Assembly: GCA_036583965.1 (NCBI GenBank)
Contig: JAZBQD010000017.1
Span: 23,532,385-23,596,384 of the forward strand
Direction: 5' to 3'
Origin: Prunella strophiata
Taxonomy: Eukaryota; Chordata; Aves; Passeriformes; Prunellidae
Length of the DNA stretch: 64,000 nucleotides
Under the pieces are notes generated by a model. That model searched no databases. It was not told where the DNA came from and saw nothing but the letters and a program-made list of their open reading frames with translations. The position numbers were made by a program, and so were the translations under genes. Position 1 is the first letter of the stretch; every line of letters begins with the position of its first letter. Below, in pieces: positions 1-11,500 of the stretch.

Positions 1-504
1 AGAAGAGAAGAGACAAAAAGAGAGAAGGAGAAAAGAAGAGGGAGAAACAATTTCATGGCAAGAGAAAAATAAAGTCAGAGGGAAAGAGCAGCATAATGCT
101 GACATCTTGAGTGAGGAATTTTTGCATTCCTGACAATGAGAAAAGTTACAAGTACTTATTGCAGTGTGCCAAGTAATTACACATATTTAATCACCAGCAT
201 CCTCTTTATGTGTTTTCAGTTTTATATATGCAAACCATGACTTGTGGCTTGAGGTGACAATACAGGTATTAAACAGATCACTCTGATTTTGTCACAAGTT
301 TTCTGCAAGAGAAGACCTCATCTAAAATCCCCAGAAGCAAACAAAAATGGAACATTGCCTCAGTGTGAACCAAAACTTTACTCCTTTTTCATTTGATGAA
401 ATTGCAACTCAGTTACTTATAAGCCTGAATCCATTACAATGCATATTCCTTCATTCTCCTTCCACCAGTTTTGTTGTGTACTGAGTGGTTCAGCTTTTCC
501 TATC
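1..504. other. Unique AT-rich non-coding DNA, GA-rich at its left edge
   Basis: The first 50 or so bases are almost pure purine (mixed GA, GAA and GGA words), a degenerate GA-rich simple repeat cut by the window edge. The rest is AT-rich sequence with no open frame of note, no splice-framed exon and no recognisable repeat up to the CR1 fragment that follows. Confidence 0.6.
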
Positions 505-830
505 ATTTGTTGCCTGGGAGAGAAGCTGACTCCCACCTGGCTACACCCCGTTGTTCAGGCTAAACAGCCCCAGCTCCCTCAGCTGCTGCCAACAGACCTG
601 TGCTCCTGAGCCTTCCCCCTCTCCACTGCCCTTCTCTGGACACACTCCAGCACCTCAGCGTCTTTCCTGTAGTGAGGGACCCAGAACTGGACACAGGACT
701 CGAGGTGTGGCCTCACCAGTGCCCAGTACAGAGGAGGGGGACAATCACTGTCCTGGCCACAACACTGCTGATACAGACCAGGATGCCCTTGGCTTTCTTG
801 GCCACCTCACCAGACTGCTGGATCATGTCC
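505..830 (-). mobile_element. CR1 LINE fragment, 3' part of ORF2 and start of 3'UTR, antisense
   Basis: Read on the minus strand, this matches the thumb end of CR1 reverse transcriptase and the beginning of its 3' untranslated region. The plus strand carries the complements of typical avian CR1 words: the block around 620-680 (cttctctggacacactccag, then cagcgtctttcctgtagtga) and the block around 680-810, which ends in the complement of [10 protein letters not shown] minus-strand reading at 713-934 includes [14 protein letters not shown], which corresponds to the AKKA-I-L segment of CR1. The copy lacks both the RT palm and the 3' tail. The open plus-strand frames crossing it (551-970 and 600-929) are antisense artefacts. 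Confidence 0.88.
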
Positions 831-2100
831 AAAATTACAAAATATTGCTTGCTTGTGTACAATATGCTTATTGTACTGCCTTTGTGTACAGCCACCAAAG
901 AAAAGCATTGCAAGCTGAAGACACTGTAGTACACAGTACATGCCCCCTAAGCAGCCACCAGGCTGTCTAGCCCCTGCTTTGCACTGTCTTCACAACATTT
1001 GTTCACTTCAACATTTACTCATATAAATTCTCCATGAATGAGTCAGTGTTCAGCAGTGAGACCTCCCACTGAGCTGAATTTTAGTGAAGCACTTTTACAA
1101 GCACTCAAGCTCATCAATATTTCAGTAAACTTTGGGCAAATACATTCCGGAAGCAGACTAAAAATTGTGCTTAAATTAAGCCTAGATAAGTTAAAAGCAC
1201 ATTTAGGCATCTTGGATATCAAGGCTAATATATTATGTTACTGCATCTGAAAAAACAAATGAGAGAATTGTTTCTTTAAACTTCAATATACCTATTCTGG
1301 AGATGATTAAGTGTATACTACCTTCAAGCCTATTTATTTGATTACATTATGTTATCAGTACAAGCCTCACTCAGAACTGACAAGACCTATTAACCTAGCC
1401 TTGTGTGTTGTTCTGCAAAAAAAATTGGAAGCCATAATTATCTAAATTTAAATTTGATATCTACAGGTATGTGCTACAAACAGGACCCTGGTTGAGTTTC
1501 AACCTCAGATGAAAGTTGCCCTAGAAAAAAAATGTGAAAAAGAAGTAAAAAAAGATGATATGTACTTCCAAAGTGATGCATTTTAGAAATATTTTCAAGT
1601 TAAAATAATTAATCTAACTCAATATTATGAAAAAAAAATATTTAATGTTGTGAAGAAAGATACATTCTGAATGAGGAAAATAGTGTTGCCCACAGATGAA
1701 AATTCCATTTTGTAGAGCAGAAATAAAACTGCAGCCAACACCTGCAAAGGGAATGGTTCCCTGAGCTCTGGATTTGAAACAGATACATTTATTCCTAACT
1801 GTATTTAGCCTTTCAGATGTAGATGGATGTATGAAACTATCATGAGTTTGAGTTTTGCTGTCTCAAAGGAAGCAAGAAAAACACCCACCTGAATTAGTAA
1901 ACTGCACTGAGACATTAGTCCCTCAACAGTTTACTGAACCAGTTTTCTAATTAAATAAAGTAAAATCTCAGTAGTTTTTAACTTATCACAATGTTCAGAG
2001 TTCCAAACAATAGTCTTGAACCCATAATCTATCTCAAACTGACACTACAAGACCACTAAGGTTGTGAAGTCTAGTGTTCAGAAAATGAGGAACTACCAGA
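831..2100. other. Unique AT-rich non-coding DNA
   Basis: I see no exon-like frame, repeat family or RNA gene here. Short A-runs occur, for example around 1525-1555 and 1630. The 70-codon plus-strand frame at 1038-1250 has no recognisable domain and is within chance length for this composition. Confidence 0.5.
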
Positions 2101-2134
2101 ATAAATTTGTCCCTGTTACTTGCATTCACCCTCC

Positions 2135-2150
2135 TTATGCATATGCATAA
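2135..2150. promoter_or_regulatory. Perfect 16-bp palindrome containing a POU-dimer (MORE) site
   Basis: The sequence TTATGCATATGCATAA is its own reverse complement. Its core at 2137-2148, ATGCATATGCAT, is identical to the MORE element (more palindromic Oct factor recognition element), to which two POU-domain proteins bind as a dimer. The motif is directly visible. Whether it is occupied or functional is inference. Another palindrome lies 50 bp downstream, which raises the chance that this is a composite regulatory site. Confidence 0.5.
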
Positions 2151-2199
2151 CCTTGCAATCCTTTCTTACATAACAGCACACAAGTTGTTCCATGGGATG

Positions 2200-2214
2200 C
2201 CTGACTCAGTCAGG
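2200..2214. promoter_or_regulatory. Perfect 15-bp palindrome centred on an AP-1/MAF-type core
   Basis: CCTGACTCAGTCAGG reads the same on both strands around its central base and contains TGACTCA, the consensus AP-1 (TRE) site. The extended arms resemble MAF recognition elements but do not match the GC end of the MARE consensus. Chance TGACTCA sites are common. The perfect 7-bp arms and the closeness to the POU-dimer palindrome are what make it worth recording. Confidence 0.4.
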
Positions 2215-5200
2215 GAGGGGTAATCATTTGGTATTCCCTTTTATCCTCACTGGAAAGGCCCCAGGCCTCACTTAATGCATACAACAGGAAACCTTCAGTG
2301 AATTAAAAGTTAATAATTCCCTCACTAATACTTCTATAGTAATTTCTTTATGGTCTCTAAGACTGGGATTATCTTAAAATGTATTTAGGTAACTGTTTAG
2401 ACTGCCAGTAATCTCCATAAAATTTTCAAAATTGTCTTTGTCATGAGGCTCTGCAACAATTGTAAGAATTTGTGTTCTGGTCACCTCTGGTAGGAGCTAC
2501 ACAGAGCATTCATCCCTCCCTTGCTGCATTGGAGGAGGATTCACTCTGCTATGGTACAGCCCCAGTGCACCATCTGGCAGAGATCAAGGCTGGTTTTTAC
2601 ATTTCCCTTGTGTTTGTGCCATACCCAGCTGGTACCACAATCTGGTGTTTGGGTCTGGCCAGCCTGAAGGGGAAGAAGATGGGAATGCAAAGGGGCTCAG
2701 GTGCAGCTGGAAAGGCCAGGCAAGAGGACCTTTCAATTTGGGAGAAGTAGCCAACAGGTCCAACAGTGACTCTGCCTGCCCCTGTTCTCCTAAGACCAAG
2801 GGCTAGCAGACACTGTGGGATGTGCATTCATCAGGTTCTCAAATGCTGCAGAAATGCATAAAGAGACATCAGTCCAAGGTATGAAAATCCTGGCTGGGAA
2901 AACCATTAACTGACTGAAGATCACAGATGAGTGATACAGAAGTAGATCATGGTAGCCCAGATTCTTGAAGATTCATTAATAAATGAAAATGAATTAGCGT
3001 TTTTGGTAAGCTGCAAAACATAGTCTGCCTTAAGATTACTTTTACATGCTTCTAGAACACATTGCAGAGATCTGCCAATATTTCAGCCATTTTACTTACA
3101 TTTCTCATATAATATTTTAACATAATTCTTTCTTGTTTTCCAAGAAAGAAAATTATTTTTTATCACCATCCATTAACTACGTTTTTCTGGTGCATTGTAA
3201 GGTGACCATTTTTGCTGCTTGTGTCTTTTAATCCTGGTCTGAAAAGAAATGAAAACAGTAAACCAATGTCTTTAAACCTCAGTAATCTGTGTCTTTCCAT
3301 GCCAGCCTTCCAAGCAGTTTAAACAGAAACTTGAATGCCATGTTTCTGAGTGCTGCTTTGGGGTCTGCAGTGCTGTGCAGCACTGAGAGATGTCTGTCTG
3401 TCCTGCAGTACCAACAGAGGACTGCTTTCAAGAATTTGTGCCTGGAATTTGGAGCAGCTCCTTGGCTTGTCTGGCAGTCCAGATTTGCAATTTTGCTCTT
3501 CAGACATTTTGAGTAGGCAGGCAGATGTTACAGTGAAATTGCAGCTGATCCTTCCCTAATAAAAGGGGTGAAAGCAGTCCTATACAAGTCTTCTAATTAT
3601 CCTACTTTGTGGTGTAGCTGGTCATAAAACCATCAATTTTTCTTGTCATATTGTCAAAGCTTGTAACACAGAATGTAAGTAACCAAAAGGTGTAAAAAGG
3701 CCAGTTTTGTGGTGCAGAGTAATTGATTACATCATGTGAATTAGGCAATGAAAAGTCTCTGTTCTGCTTTTCCTTTTATAGATTCACAGTAATAGAGCTT
3801 GTGCAATGTGAAACTGTTGTGGCCTTCCCTCTTCTCGAGATAAATCCTGAAATCCATAGTTTCATTACCTGCTTTTTCTTAAATATAAGGTAGGGCAGGA
3901 CACCATAATTGGGGATTTGTGTGATTAGTTCTGCACACACAGGTAATAAAAGGCACAACTTACTCCAGACAGTACATGGGGAAGATGCACAAATATGTGA
4001 GGACTGGAGGAAAAGAAGGGGGGGATATATCAACTCTAATTCTTCATCATGAACTGGCTTCATATAATATGCTTCTTTTCTACCCAAGTGTTATGATCTG
4101 CTAATTTTCTCTAAATGATCATACAAAAATGGGCCATGAGGAAAATAGTGTATTTTATCTATATTGAGGAAAGTGAGAAAGTAATATACATGAGTGCACA
4201 GGAGAACTCATATGTACATTACTGAGAGAAACTGATCAATGTACCTGTTTATTCCAGGATATGAATATGATGGAAATGGTCCATAAACAACACATGCAGT
4301 AACAATGTTTCTGCCTGAAAGACATAAATAAGAGCCCAAAATGAACGGCTATTTTTTTAAAATAATTTTGACATAATATTGAAAAAATAGCTCCGAAGAA
4401 TTTTAAAACCAAAGAGGTAGTAATGAACCCAGAAAAGTCTTGCATCTAGTGCAGAAAAAAAAAAAAAAAATAAAAACCAACATAAATTGAACTCTTAACA
4501 TACAAACAGGAAATGTCAGTTAATGCTAGATGTTTTCAATGCAATATTACATTTCTATGGGATCACAGAAGTCAAAAAACATTAACTTAAAACTCTGTGG
4601 GCATTCAGGACATAACTTAGTTATACCCCAACAGTCTTACAACGTACACAAGGTTTTGATTTTCCACATATGAAGTTGTGCCTCAGACCAGGAAGGAGTT
4701 ACTCTGTACTGAAATGGTTGCTTGATCTTGGCCACGAGGACCTCAGACCACTGGCCATGGTATTTTCTCTGCAGTTGTGGCCCTGACAGGACTGTAAGAA
4801 TGCCTCTTTCTGCAGGATGGTTAGGTTTTTCTGTGCATTTGATGGGGAAAGTGGGGACATGGACAGGAGTTATGAAGACATTAGCAGAGGTAGTGCATGA
4901 AATTTTCATGCCTTCTACTCTGGTTTTAACTCGCTTTGGGATCCACTAGGTTACAGCTGTAACTTACTGCTTCTTCAGGAGCTGCCCAGAGGAGCTGGCC
5001 CCACACAACTGGGAGGGATATTTAACCAATCCTCAACCACATTTCAGGAAAACTCTAGGAAGAAAACTACTTCTCATTCTCATTTCTTTCAGAGACAGAC
5101 TTGTAAGAAAGGACATGAGTGGGTCCTTCTTCGGAAGAGCAGTGATTTTCTGGAAAGAGGGGGAGTGTGCTCCTCTCTTTTCTTTTCAGAGCAGAGACCC

Positions 5201-5329
5201 AGGACCAAACTAATGTGAGTCTGTAATTGAAAATCTTGGTACCAAAATTAAGGCCAAATACTTTCATGTCACAGGTAAAAAAGGACACAGCATGCATTGC
5301 ATTTGACTGTCCAAAACAAAAATCAGAGC
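2215..5329. other. Unique non-coding DNA, no gene recognised
   Basis: The sequence is AT-rich with a slightly GC-richer patch at 2480-2790 and another at 4640-5000. Open frames here (for example 2472-2750 plus, 3776-4087 minus, 4637-4909 minus and 4722-4949 plus) show no domain I recognise and overlap each other on opposite strands. A short A-run lies at about 4454-4470. An acceptor-like pyrimidine tract ending in tctctgcag is at about 4768-4776, but no supporting donor and frame follow. Confidence 0.45.
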
Positions 5330-6467
5330 AGCCACATCATTCATGGTTTTATGCCTTCCAACAGAGGCTTTGATACCGTCTCCCATGGCATTCTCCAGTC
5401 TGCAGTTCATGGCTTGGACAGGTGCTCTTTCCACTTGGTAAAGACCTGGCTGGGTGGCCAGTCCCAGAAAGTGGTAAAAATGGAGTTCCATCCAGTTGGT
5501 GCCCAGTCATTATAGGGGTTCCCCAGGGCTCAGTTTTGTGTCCAATCCTGTTTATTGTCTTTATTGATGACCTGGATGAGGCATTCGAGTGCACCATCTG
5601 TCAGTCCATGGAGCTGGGTAAGAGTGCTTGTCTGGAGGGCAGGAAGGATATGCAGAGGGATATGAAGAGGCTGGATTGATGGGCTGAGGCCATTGGTATG
5701 AGGTCCAACAAGGTGAAGTTCTGGGCCCTGAACTTCAGTCACAACATCCCTGTGCAGTGCTACAGGTTGGGGCAATGGTTGGAAAACTGCCTGGTAGAAA
5801 GGACTTGGGAGTGCTGGCAAACAGCACCTGAACCTGATCCAGCTGTGTGCCCAGGTAGGCAAGAAGGCCAAAGCCATCCTGATTCGTGTCAGCAACGTGA
5901 GTCCAGTTAGACTGGACAGTGCAGTGACTGTCCCCCTGTACCTGGCACTGCTGAGGCCACACCTCGAGTGCTGTGTCCAGTTCTGGGCTCCCCACTGCAA
6001 GAAAGACACTGAGGTGCTGAAAAGTGTCCAGAGAAGGGCAAAGGATCTGATGATGGGTCTAGGGATTTAGTCTTATAAGAAGCAGCTGAGGGAGCTGGGA
6101 TTGTTTTGTCTCAAGAAAAGAAGGCTCAGGAGAGACATTGTCAGTCTACAAATCCCTTAGAGTGCAGGCAGGTGGGGATCAGCTTCTCTCCCAGGCATCT
6201 GGCATCAGGACAAGAGCAAATGACCTGATGCTCCGCCAAGGGAAGTTCAGGCTGATCATCAGGAAAAAATTCTTCATGGAGAGTTTTTTCAGCATTGGAA
6301 TTGACTGTCCAGGGAAGTGGTGGAATCACCATCCCTGGAAGTGTGTAAGAAATGACTGGACATGGCACTTAGTTCCATAGTCTAGTTCACAAGACACTGA
6401 TTGGTCAATGGTTGAACTTGGTGATGTTAGAATTCTTTTACAATCTAAATGATTCTGAGATTCTGTT
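5330..6467 (+). mobile_element. CR1 LINE, partial: reverse-transcriptase palm, thumb and complete 3' end
   Basis: The reading begins within the RT domain. GFDTVSHGILQ at about 5366 is the first conserved aspartate motif (AFDTVSH in active copies), followed by GVPQGSVLCPILF at about 5515 and FIDDLDEAFE at about 5565. The expected catalytic FADD box after that is absent: the frame runs ECTICQSMELG where the box should be, so a small deletion has removed it. Thumb words continue through about 6060 (GTGTCCAGAGAAGGGCAAAG and similar), and the 3'UTR ends at the typical tail gattctgagattctgtt near 6466. Frameshifts and stops break the frame repeatedly. This is a dead, 5'-truncated copy facing the minus-strand copy that starts 420 bp downstream. 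Confidence 0.93.
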
Positions 6468-6889
6468 ATCAGGGTCCTCTTGTATAAATAGTTTACTTGT
6501 GACCATAATATCAGTATAAACTGCCTTTAAAAATCACCAGAGAATCAATGTGTGTGAACAGTAACTTTTCAAGCTACTTCAAATATTTGAAGTAACTGCA
6601 GGTAATAAGAAACTTGTAATTTGAATAACTTTAAAGCAAATAAAGTAACCTTATAATTTTTAGAAGTTTTTATTATAAATCCTTGAAGGGTTTGGTTCCA
6701 ACCCCTTTCAAATAAGTAGAAATTCTCCTTTTGATCTAAATAAGGGCTCAGTCCCTCTTCAGCTAAGACCATATTTACAAGAACAAAAGGATTATTTACA
6801 CATTTTTAAAAGTTCTGAGCAATTTTTTTCTTTACGTCTTATATAAGTAAGGCAATTGTCAATCCTTATTCAGAGGTACAGTCACCTAT
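6468..6889. other. AT-rich spacer between two convergent CR1 copies
   Basis: About 420 bp of AT-rich sequence without recognisable features separates the 3' end of the plus-strand CR1 from the 3' end of the minus-strand CR1. Confidence 0.5.
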
Positions 6890-8265
6890 TTTCTGAGGCT
6901 GGCAAACACCTCCAGAGACTATCCAGTCCAAATGCTACATCCTGCCATCAGATGTTCACACACATGGATAAAATACCAACCTGAGCAGCCTCAGCTCTCC
7001 ATCCTCACTTTCTGTAAGACTTGCTTCAGTCCCCTGACTCCTCTGGGGCTGTTTGCTGGACTCACTCCAGAATGTCCATGTCTCTCTGGTACTGGAGAGG
7101 TCAGAACTGGACTCAGTACTCTAGATTTGTCTCACCAGAGCTTAAACCAAGAGGGAGGATCACCTTCCTTGATCTGCTGACAGTCTCCTGATGCAGCCTG
7201 GGATACTCACTGGTCTTCTTTGACACAGGAGTACAGTGATGGCTCATCCCCAGAAAAAAAAAAAAAAAAAAAAAAAATCCTAGGCCCTTTCTGTTGTTAT
7301 TTCCCAAGCAGTTGGTTCCCAGTGTATACTGATACCCAGAGTCATTGCTTCCCAGGTGCAGAATTTGGTATTTCCAAGAAAATGAACTTCAAGAAGTCCA
7401 TACTGGCCCATTTCTCCAGGCTATCCATGTCCCTCTGGAAGGCAGCCCAGCCAGCCAGCCAATCAGCCCCTCCTCCCTGTTTTATGTCATCTGCAGATTG
7501 TCAGGAGTCTGCACCATCCCAGCATCCTGGTCACTGGAAAGAGGTAAAACAGTATTGATCCTAGTGGTCTTATTGACCACTGGGATGGATACACCGTTGG
7601 TGATGCTCTTCCAGCTGAAGATTTTGTGCCACTGGTCACTACCCTTTGAGCCCAGCTGTTTAATTTCCTTCTTCTCTTCCTTTTTTTGTTCTCAGAGACA
7701 GGAGTGTTACTCGTTTTCTCCCAGTCCTTTGGAACGATTCTGTTCGCCATAAGGTGTACAAAGGTGATCAAAATGGAGTAGTGTCTGCATCCTGTGAAAT
7801 ATGATGAATTTTTGGCAGTACACTTTGTTTAAACTAATTAAATTGCAGTTGATGGTGAGTCCTAATTTTTTGCCTCTTTTTGTCCCTCTCAGGACCTTGG
7901 ATTCCACCACCTCCTATATTGCTTGTTCCACACTCTGTTTCCCTTCCACTTCCCACTGGGGTGGTTAGGTCACTCAAGAAGACAGATATGAGGCTTCTTC
8001 CAGTTTGAAAAAGGCATCATCTAATTTTTCCTGATCAGGTCACCTGTAGCAGTAGAGTGGTCCCACTGCAAGGTTGCCCATGCTCATCTTCTGTCTAGCC
8101 CCAACCCATTACATCTGGATGGCTTAAGATTCCTCCCTGGATGGAGCATTGTGAATTTCCTCTGCTCTCTCATTAAGTCAGGATGCACTTGTACATCCCC
8201 TGCTTTGGGTAGGAGCCATTGTTCCAGAATCTGGCTTAAATCCACAACTTCTGGCTTTGAAAAGT
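6890..8265 (-). mobile_element. CR1 LINE, long decayed copy: endonuclease, RT and 3' end, antisense
   Basis: Minus-strand order is 5' to 3' from 8265 down to 6890. The endonuclease domain is recognisable at 8028-8054, where the minus strand reads YCYR-stop-PDQE (YYRPPDQE in CR1), followed by LDDAFFKLEEAS. RT sequence follows at about 7760-7330: the complement of the VTSGVPQG region near 7580-7600, the SKFADDT region near 7490-7510, the IQRDLDRLEKW region near 7410-7445 and the FNKGKCKVLHLG region near 7350-7385. The thumb and 3'UTR occupy 7250-6900, and the terminal block (aggctggcaaacacctccag, then atccagtcc) near 6896-6930 is the CR1 3' end. A 24-base A-run (7254-7277) lies inside the element. 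The span is far shorter than EN plus RT normally needs (about 2.5-3 kb), so internal deletions have occurred. Confidence 0.88.
7254..7277 (+). repeat. A24 homopolymer inside the antisense CR1
   Basis: Twenty-four consecutive A residues interrupt the CR1 sequence. It may have grown locally by slippage, or it may be the tail of a very small retro-insertion of which nothing else is visible. Confidence 0.9.
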
Positions 8266-8333
8266 TGTGGCAATAAGAAGTATAAATAAGTCACCATTGT
8301 TGGTCTGTACATAGCTGCTGAGCACTGGCTTGC

Positions 8334-8347
8334 TTTTTTTTTTTTTT
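8334..8347 (+). repeat. T14 homopolymer
   Basis: Fourteen consecutive T residues; no retro-insertion structure is apparent around them. Confidence 0.9.
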
Positions 8348-8467
8348 ACTTGCTTTCATAGCCTTTTGTGATGTTAGCACATTTAACAAGTGTGTCTCCT
8401 TAGATTTGTGCTACAAGCGCACTATATTTAAAACAAACCTTTTGTATTAAGTAATTAACTACAAGCA

Positions 8468-8471
<4 letters not shown>

Positions 8472-8513
<42 letters not shown>
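8472..8513 (+). repeat. T42 homopolymer
   Basis: An uninterrupted run of about 42 T residues, among the longest homopolymers in the window. On the minus strand it is a poly(A) run, as would end a retrocopy lying to its right. The sequence to the right (8514 onward) matches no gene I recognise, and no flanking direct repeat is obvious. Run length in the assembly may be inexact. Confidence 0.9.
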
Positions 8514-8517
<4 letters not shown>

Positions 8518-11500
8518 CTTTACGAAACCTTTACATTTACACTTAGTTTGAGTCTGCTTCTCCTTGACAAAGCAGAAGAGCAAACTTCATGGTGTGGTGG
8601 TGACACACAGCAGAGTGGACATGTCTCACTGAGAAATCTGTCCAGAACAGATACTACTGCATATCTAATCCTATTTATGGGAGCTGTGCATTATTTCAGA
8701 GTTCTGTTCAAAAGCTCAAAAGTATTTAGAAAATATTCAACTTCAAAAGTATGTAGGAGGTGATAACTAAGTTGCATATTGCACTAGGGAAAAAATCCAA
8801 TGGTAAAGTTTAGTTCTCAAAAACATTGGTAATACCCTGAACTACTAATTTTAAGTCCATTCTTTGATTTTAAGGCAGGGTTTAAGCAACTATGGGAAAT
8901 TTTATAAAAGCAAAACATGCTACTTTGATTATCTAAAATGCACTAAATGGGTTAATTTGTATTTTGAAAGCCTTGTGCAATATCCTTGGCAGAAGCTAAC
9001 ATTTGAATACCAGTCATCTTTGCATATTGGCTTTTGAAACCTCAAGAGCTTCTGCCATTTGTTTTTGATTAGGTCTGTCTTCAGGAGATAAGTCTCTCAG
9101 GTACATTCGAAGCACAGGCACAAAATGAAGTCCACTGGATGATCTGAGACTAAAAAATATCTCTTACCTGATTAATTAATGCCTTTTATTAAAATTCCTG
9201 TTCATGTTTCATTTTTTTATACCATTTTCTCAGATATCTGAATAGCAGCACAATTATTTCAGGATTTTTTTCAGTTTTTCTAAATAGGTGCTCCTTATGT
9301 AAGTGGCAACACTTTTTACCATGTGCTAAATAGTGGTCCAAATCCCTTTCCATATCTGTGTCCACAGTGGCACACTCCCACCAGATAATTTCATATAATG
9401 TCTGTGTAGAGTTAAAAGTTAAACTGACCTCTTTTACTCCAACATATAATATCCACCGTACTGAGGATTTTTTAGCACCAGGAGCAAGCAGAGCACAGAG
9501 ACAAAGGAAGAAGAGCTAAGCTCTCACTCTCTGTAGTGTTGCCTGCTCCATTTCCTTTTAGTATTACGATTGAAGTTACATGATCTGAAGATTTCCTTTA
9601 AATTCAAAACTTTTTTTCCCCCATTGAATCTGTGGCTGCTAGTGCTGAAGAGTGAAATGATCTCCAGCTATAAAGTCACTGCATTATTTAAGCTCTCATC
9701 TCTATTATGTAGTTACTTTATTAATACCTTTTTTAAGATCATGACCTTAATTCAATGTTTAAAGGAATAACGGCAAATGTCTCAGTCAGTGACATATTTC
9801 TCATTTTAAAGAGAGATAAACCTCCTGCTCAGCCCAGAATTATGGAAGCTGGAAATGTAGGAAGCATTTCTCAGCACGTATATTCCACAAAATGTGCTCT
9901 AAAGCAGCAAATGCCACTTCTGAACCCACATCCCTTGTCAACCATTTTGCACACAAGTAGCATTCCTGTGAGCATGGCAGACATCTTGCAGAGAAATAAT
10001 ATCACTTGTACGTAGGAGCCAGCAGGAGACACTGATAAACAGCATCCACTCTTTATTAGCGCTGCTTTAACAAGCAGGAAAAAGACACTGTTTTATTTTT
10101 GAGCACTGTGAAGGCAGTAGGAAATGATCTTGCTCTTGGAGGTGGATAAGGATATTAAAGATTTTACTTTTATTACACACATATCCTAGTGCTGTGAGAT
10201 CAATCAAAGAGATATGAAATTAAAGTACTGCACCAGCTAAAGAAGTGCTGATACTTTTCCTTAAGTCAGTAGGAGTTTTATGTTGAAATGCCTGTGAAAA
10301 TAGTTCACAAATAACTCAGACTGGATTTAAGCTTTGATTTTCCTATTCTCAGCTCCTGCATTCCCTTCCCTTTTTTCCACCATCATGCCTTCATCTTACT
10401 GGTGATCTAAATGTGCACAGTGTGGTGAGACACTGGAACTGGCAAAATTGAAGTGTTCCCCTTTAAAACATGTATTCTCAAATGAAAATAAATAGGAAGC
10501 AAAGAATGCTGTTAAAGTTTGTTAATGTAAAAAATTTGGCAATTTTCACAATGTTTTGTGATTCTTTATTACCACTGAACTTTGGTTTTTTTCAGCTTCT
10601 CTAAAGCAAAATTACAACGCCAAAATCCAGTATCAGAAATTAAAATGGTGCATGGGGTGTACTTTTAGAAGCCCAGCATTCTGCAGAGTGCCTTGCATAA
10701 CTGAACAAATGAGAGGAGCTTAGGAATAAAAATAGAAGGGAAAAAGCCAGTGTTGTCAGATACAATTTGCCAGACTTTTGATCACAAAAACATTTACTAT
10801 GTAGTTTTCTTAATCAGTAACTAAAATCGGCAGTGCTGTTGTTCACTGTAGGAACCATTGGAATTTTTAGCCTCATCAGTGCTTTACTTCAGTATTTTTC
10901 TGGGCCTATTCATTCTGTTAAAAAGATAATATTGGAGGGTGTGTGTATATGTTTTTTTTATAATGTCGCTTTTTGCATCCTTTTTTTGGAGTATGTTAGC
11001 CCATCCTGCATTGCTCCATGTTTGTGTAGTTATTGCCACAATGCAGTTCATCCTAACAGCTGTGACACATTTGTGGCCCCCTGCACAAGTCAAGCATTGA
11101 TCACCACTGTGACACCTAGACCTACTTACAGAATTCCTTCTTAATGATATTTTCCTCATGTACTGCACCACCACCTTGTTAATAACAAATAATTGTTATA
11201 TTAATTAAACTTTGATTTTGCCCAAGATTTAGTACATGGTGTAGTCTGGAAAAGCTGGTACTTGACCTCCTGTTGAAGTAGATTGTTGATTGTCTTGATA
11301 GCAGCAGATTGTTGAAAAAATCTGAGTAATGTGTATTTCACACAATACTGTGTGTGCTCAGATGAGTTGTGCTCATGACTCTATATTGGTCTAGAACTCA
11401 ATTAATAAAGTCCTAATTCTCTAATAAGCCCCCTAGGAAGCCTCCCATCATGCTGCTGCCCCCAGGCTCTCCTTGTGACAGGAGCAGAATCCCCCTGCTC

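Noticed and set aside
551..970. 139-codon plus-strand frame
   Set aside because: Antisense to a CR1 fragment for most of its length.
5530..6009. 159-codon minus-strand frame
   Set aside because: Antisense shadow of the plus-strand CR1 reverse-transcriptase region.
10833..11144. 103-codon frame with a hydrophobic start
   Set aside because: Hydrophobicity comes from T-rich codons; no known family match.
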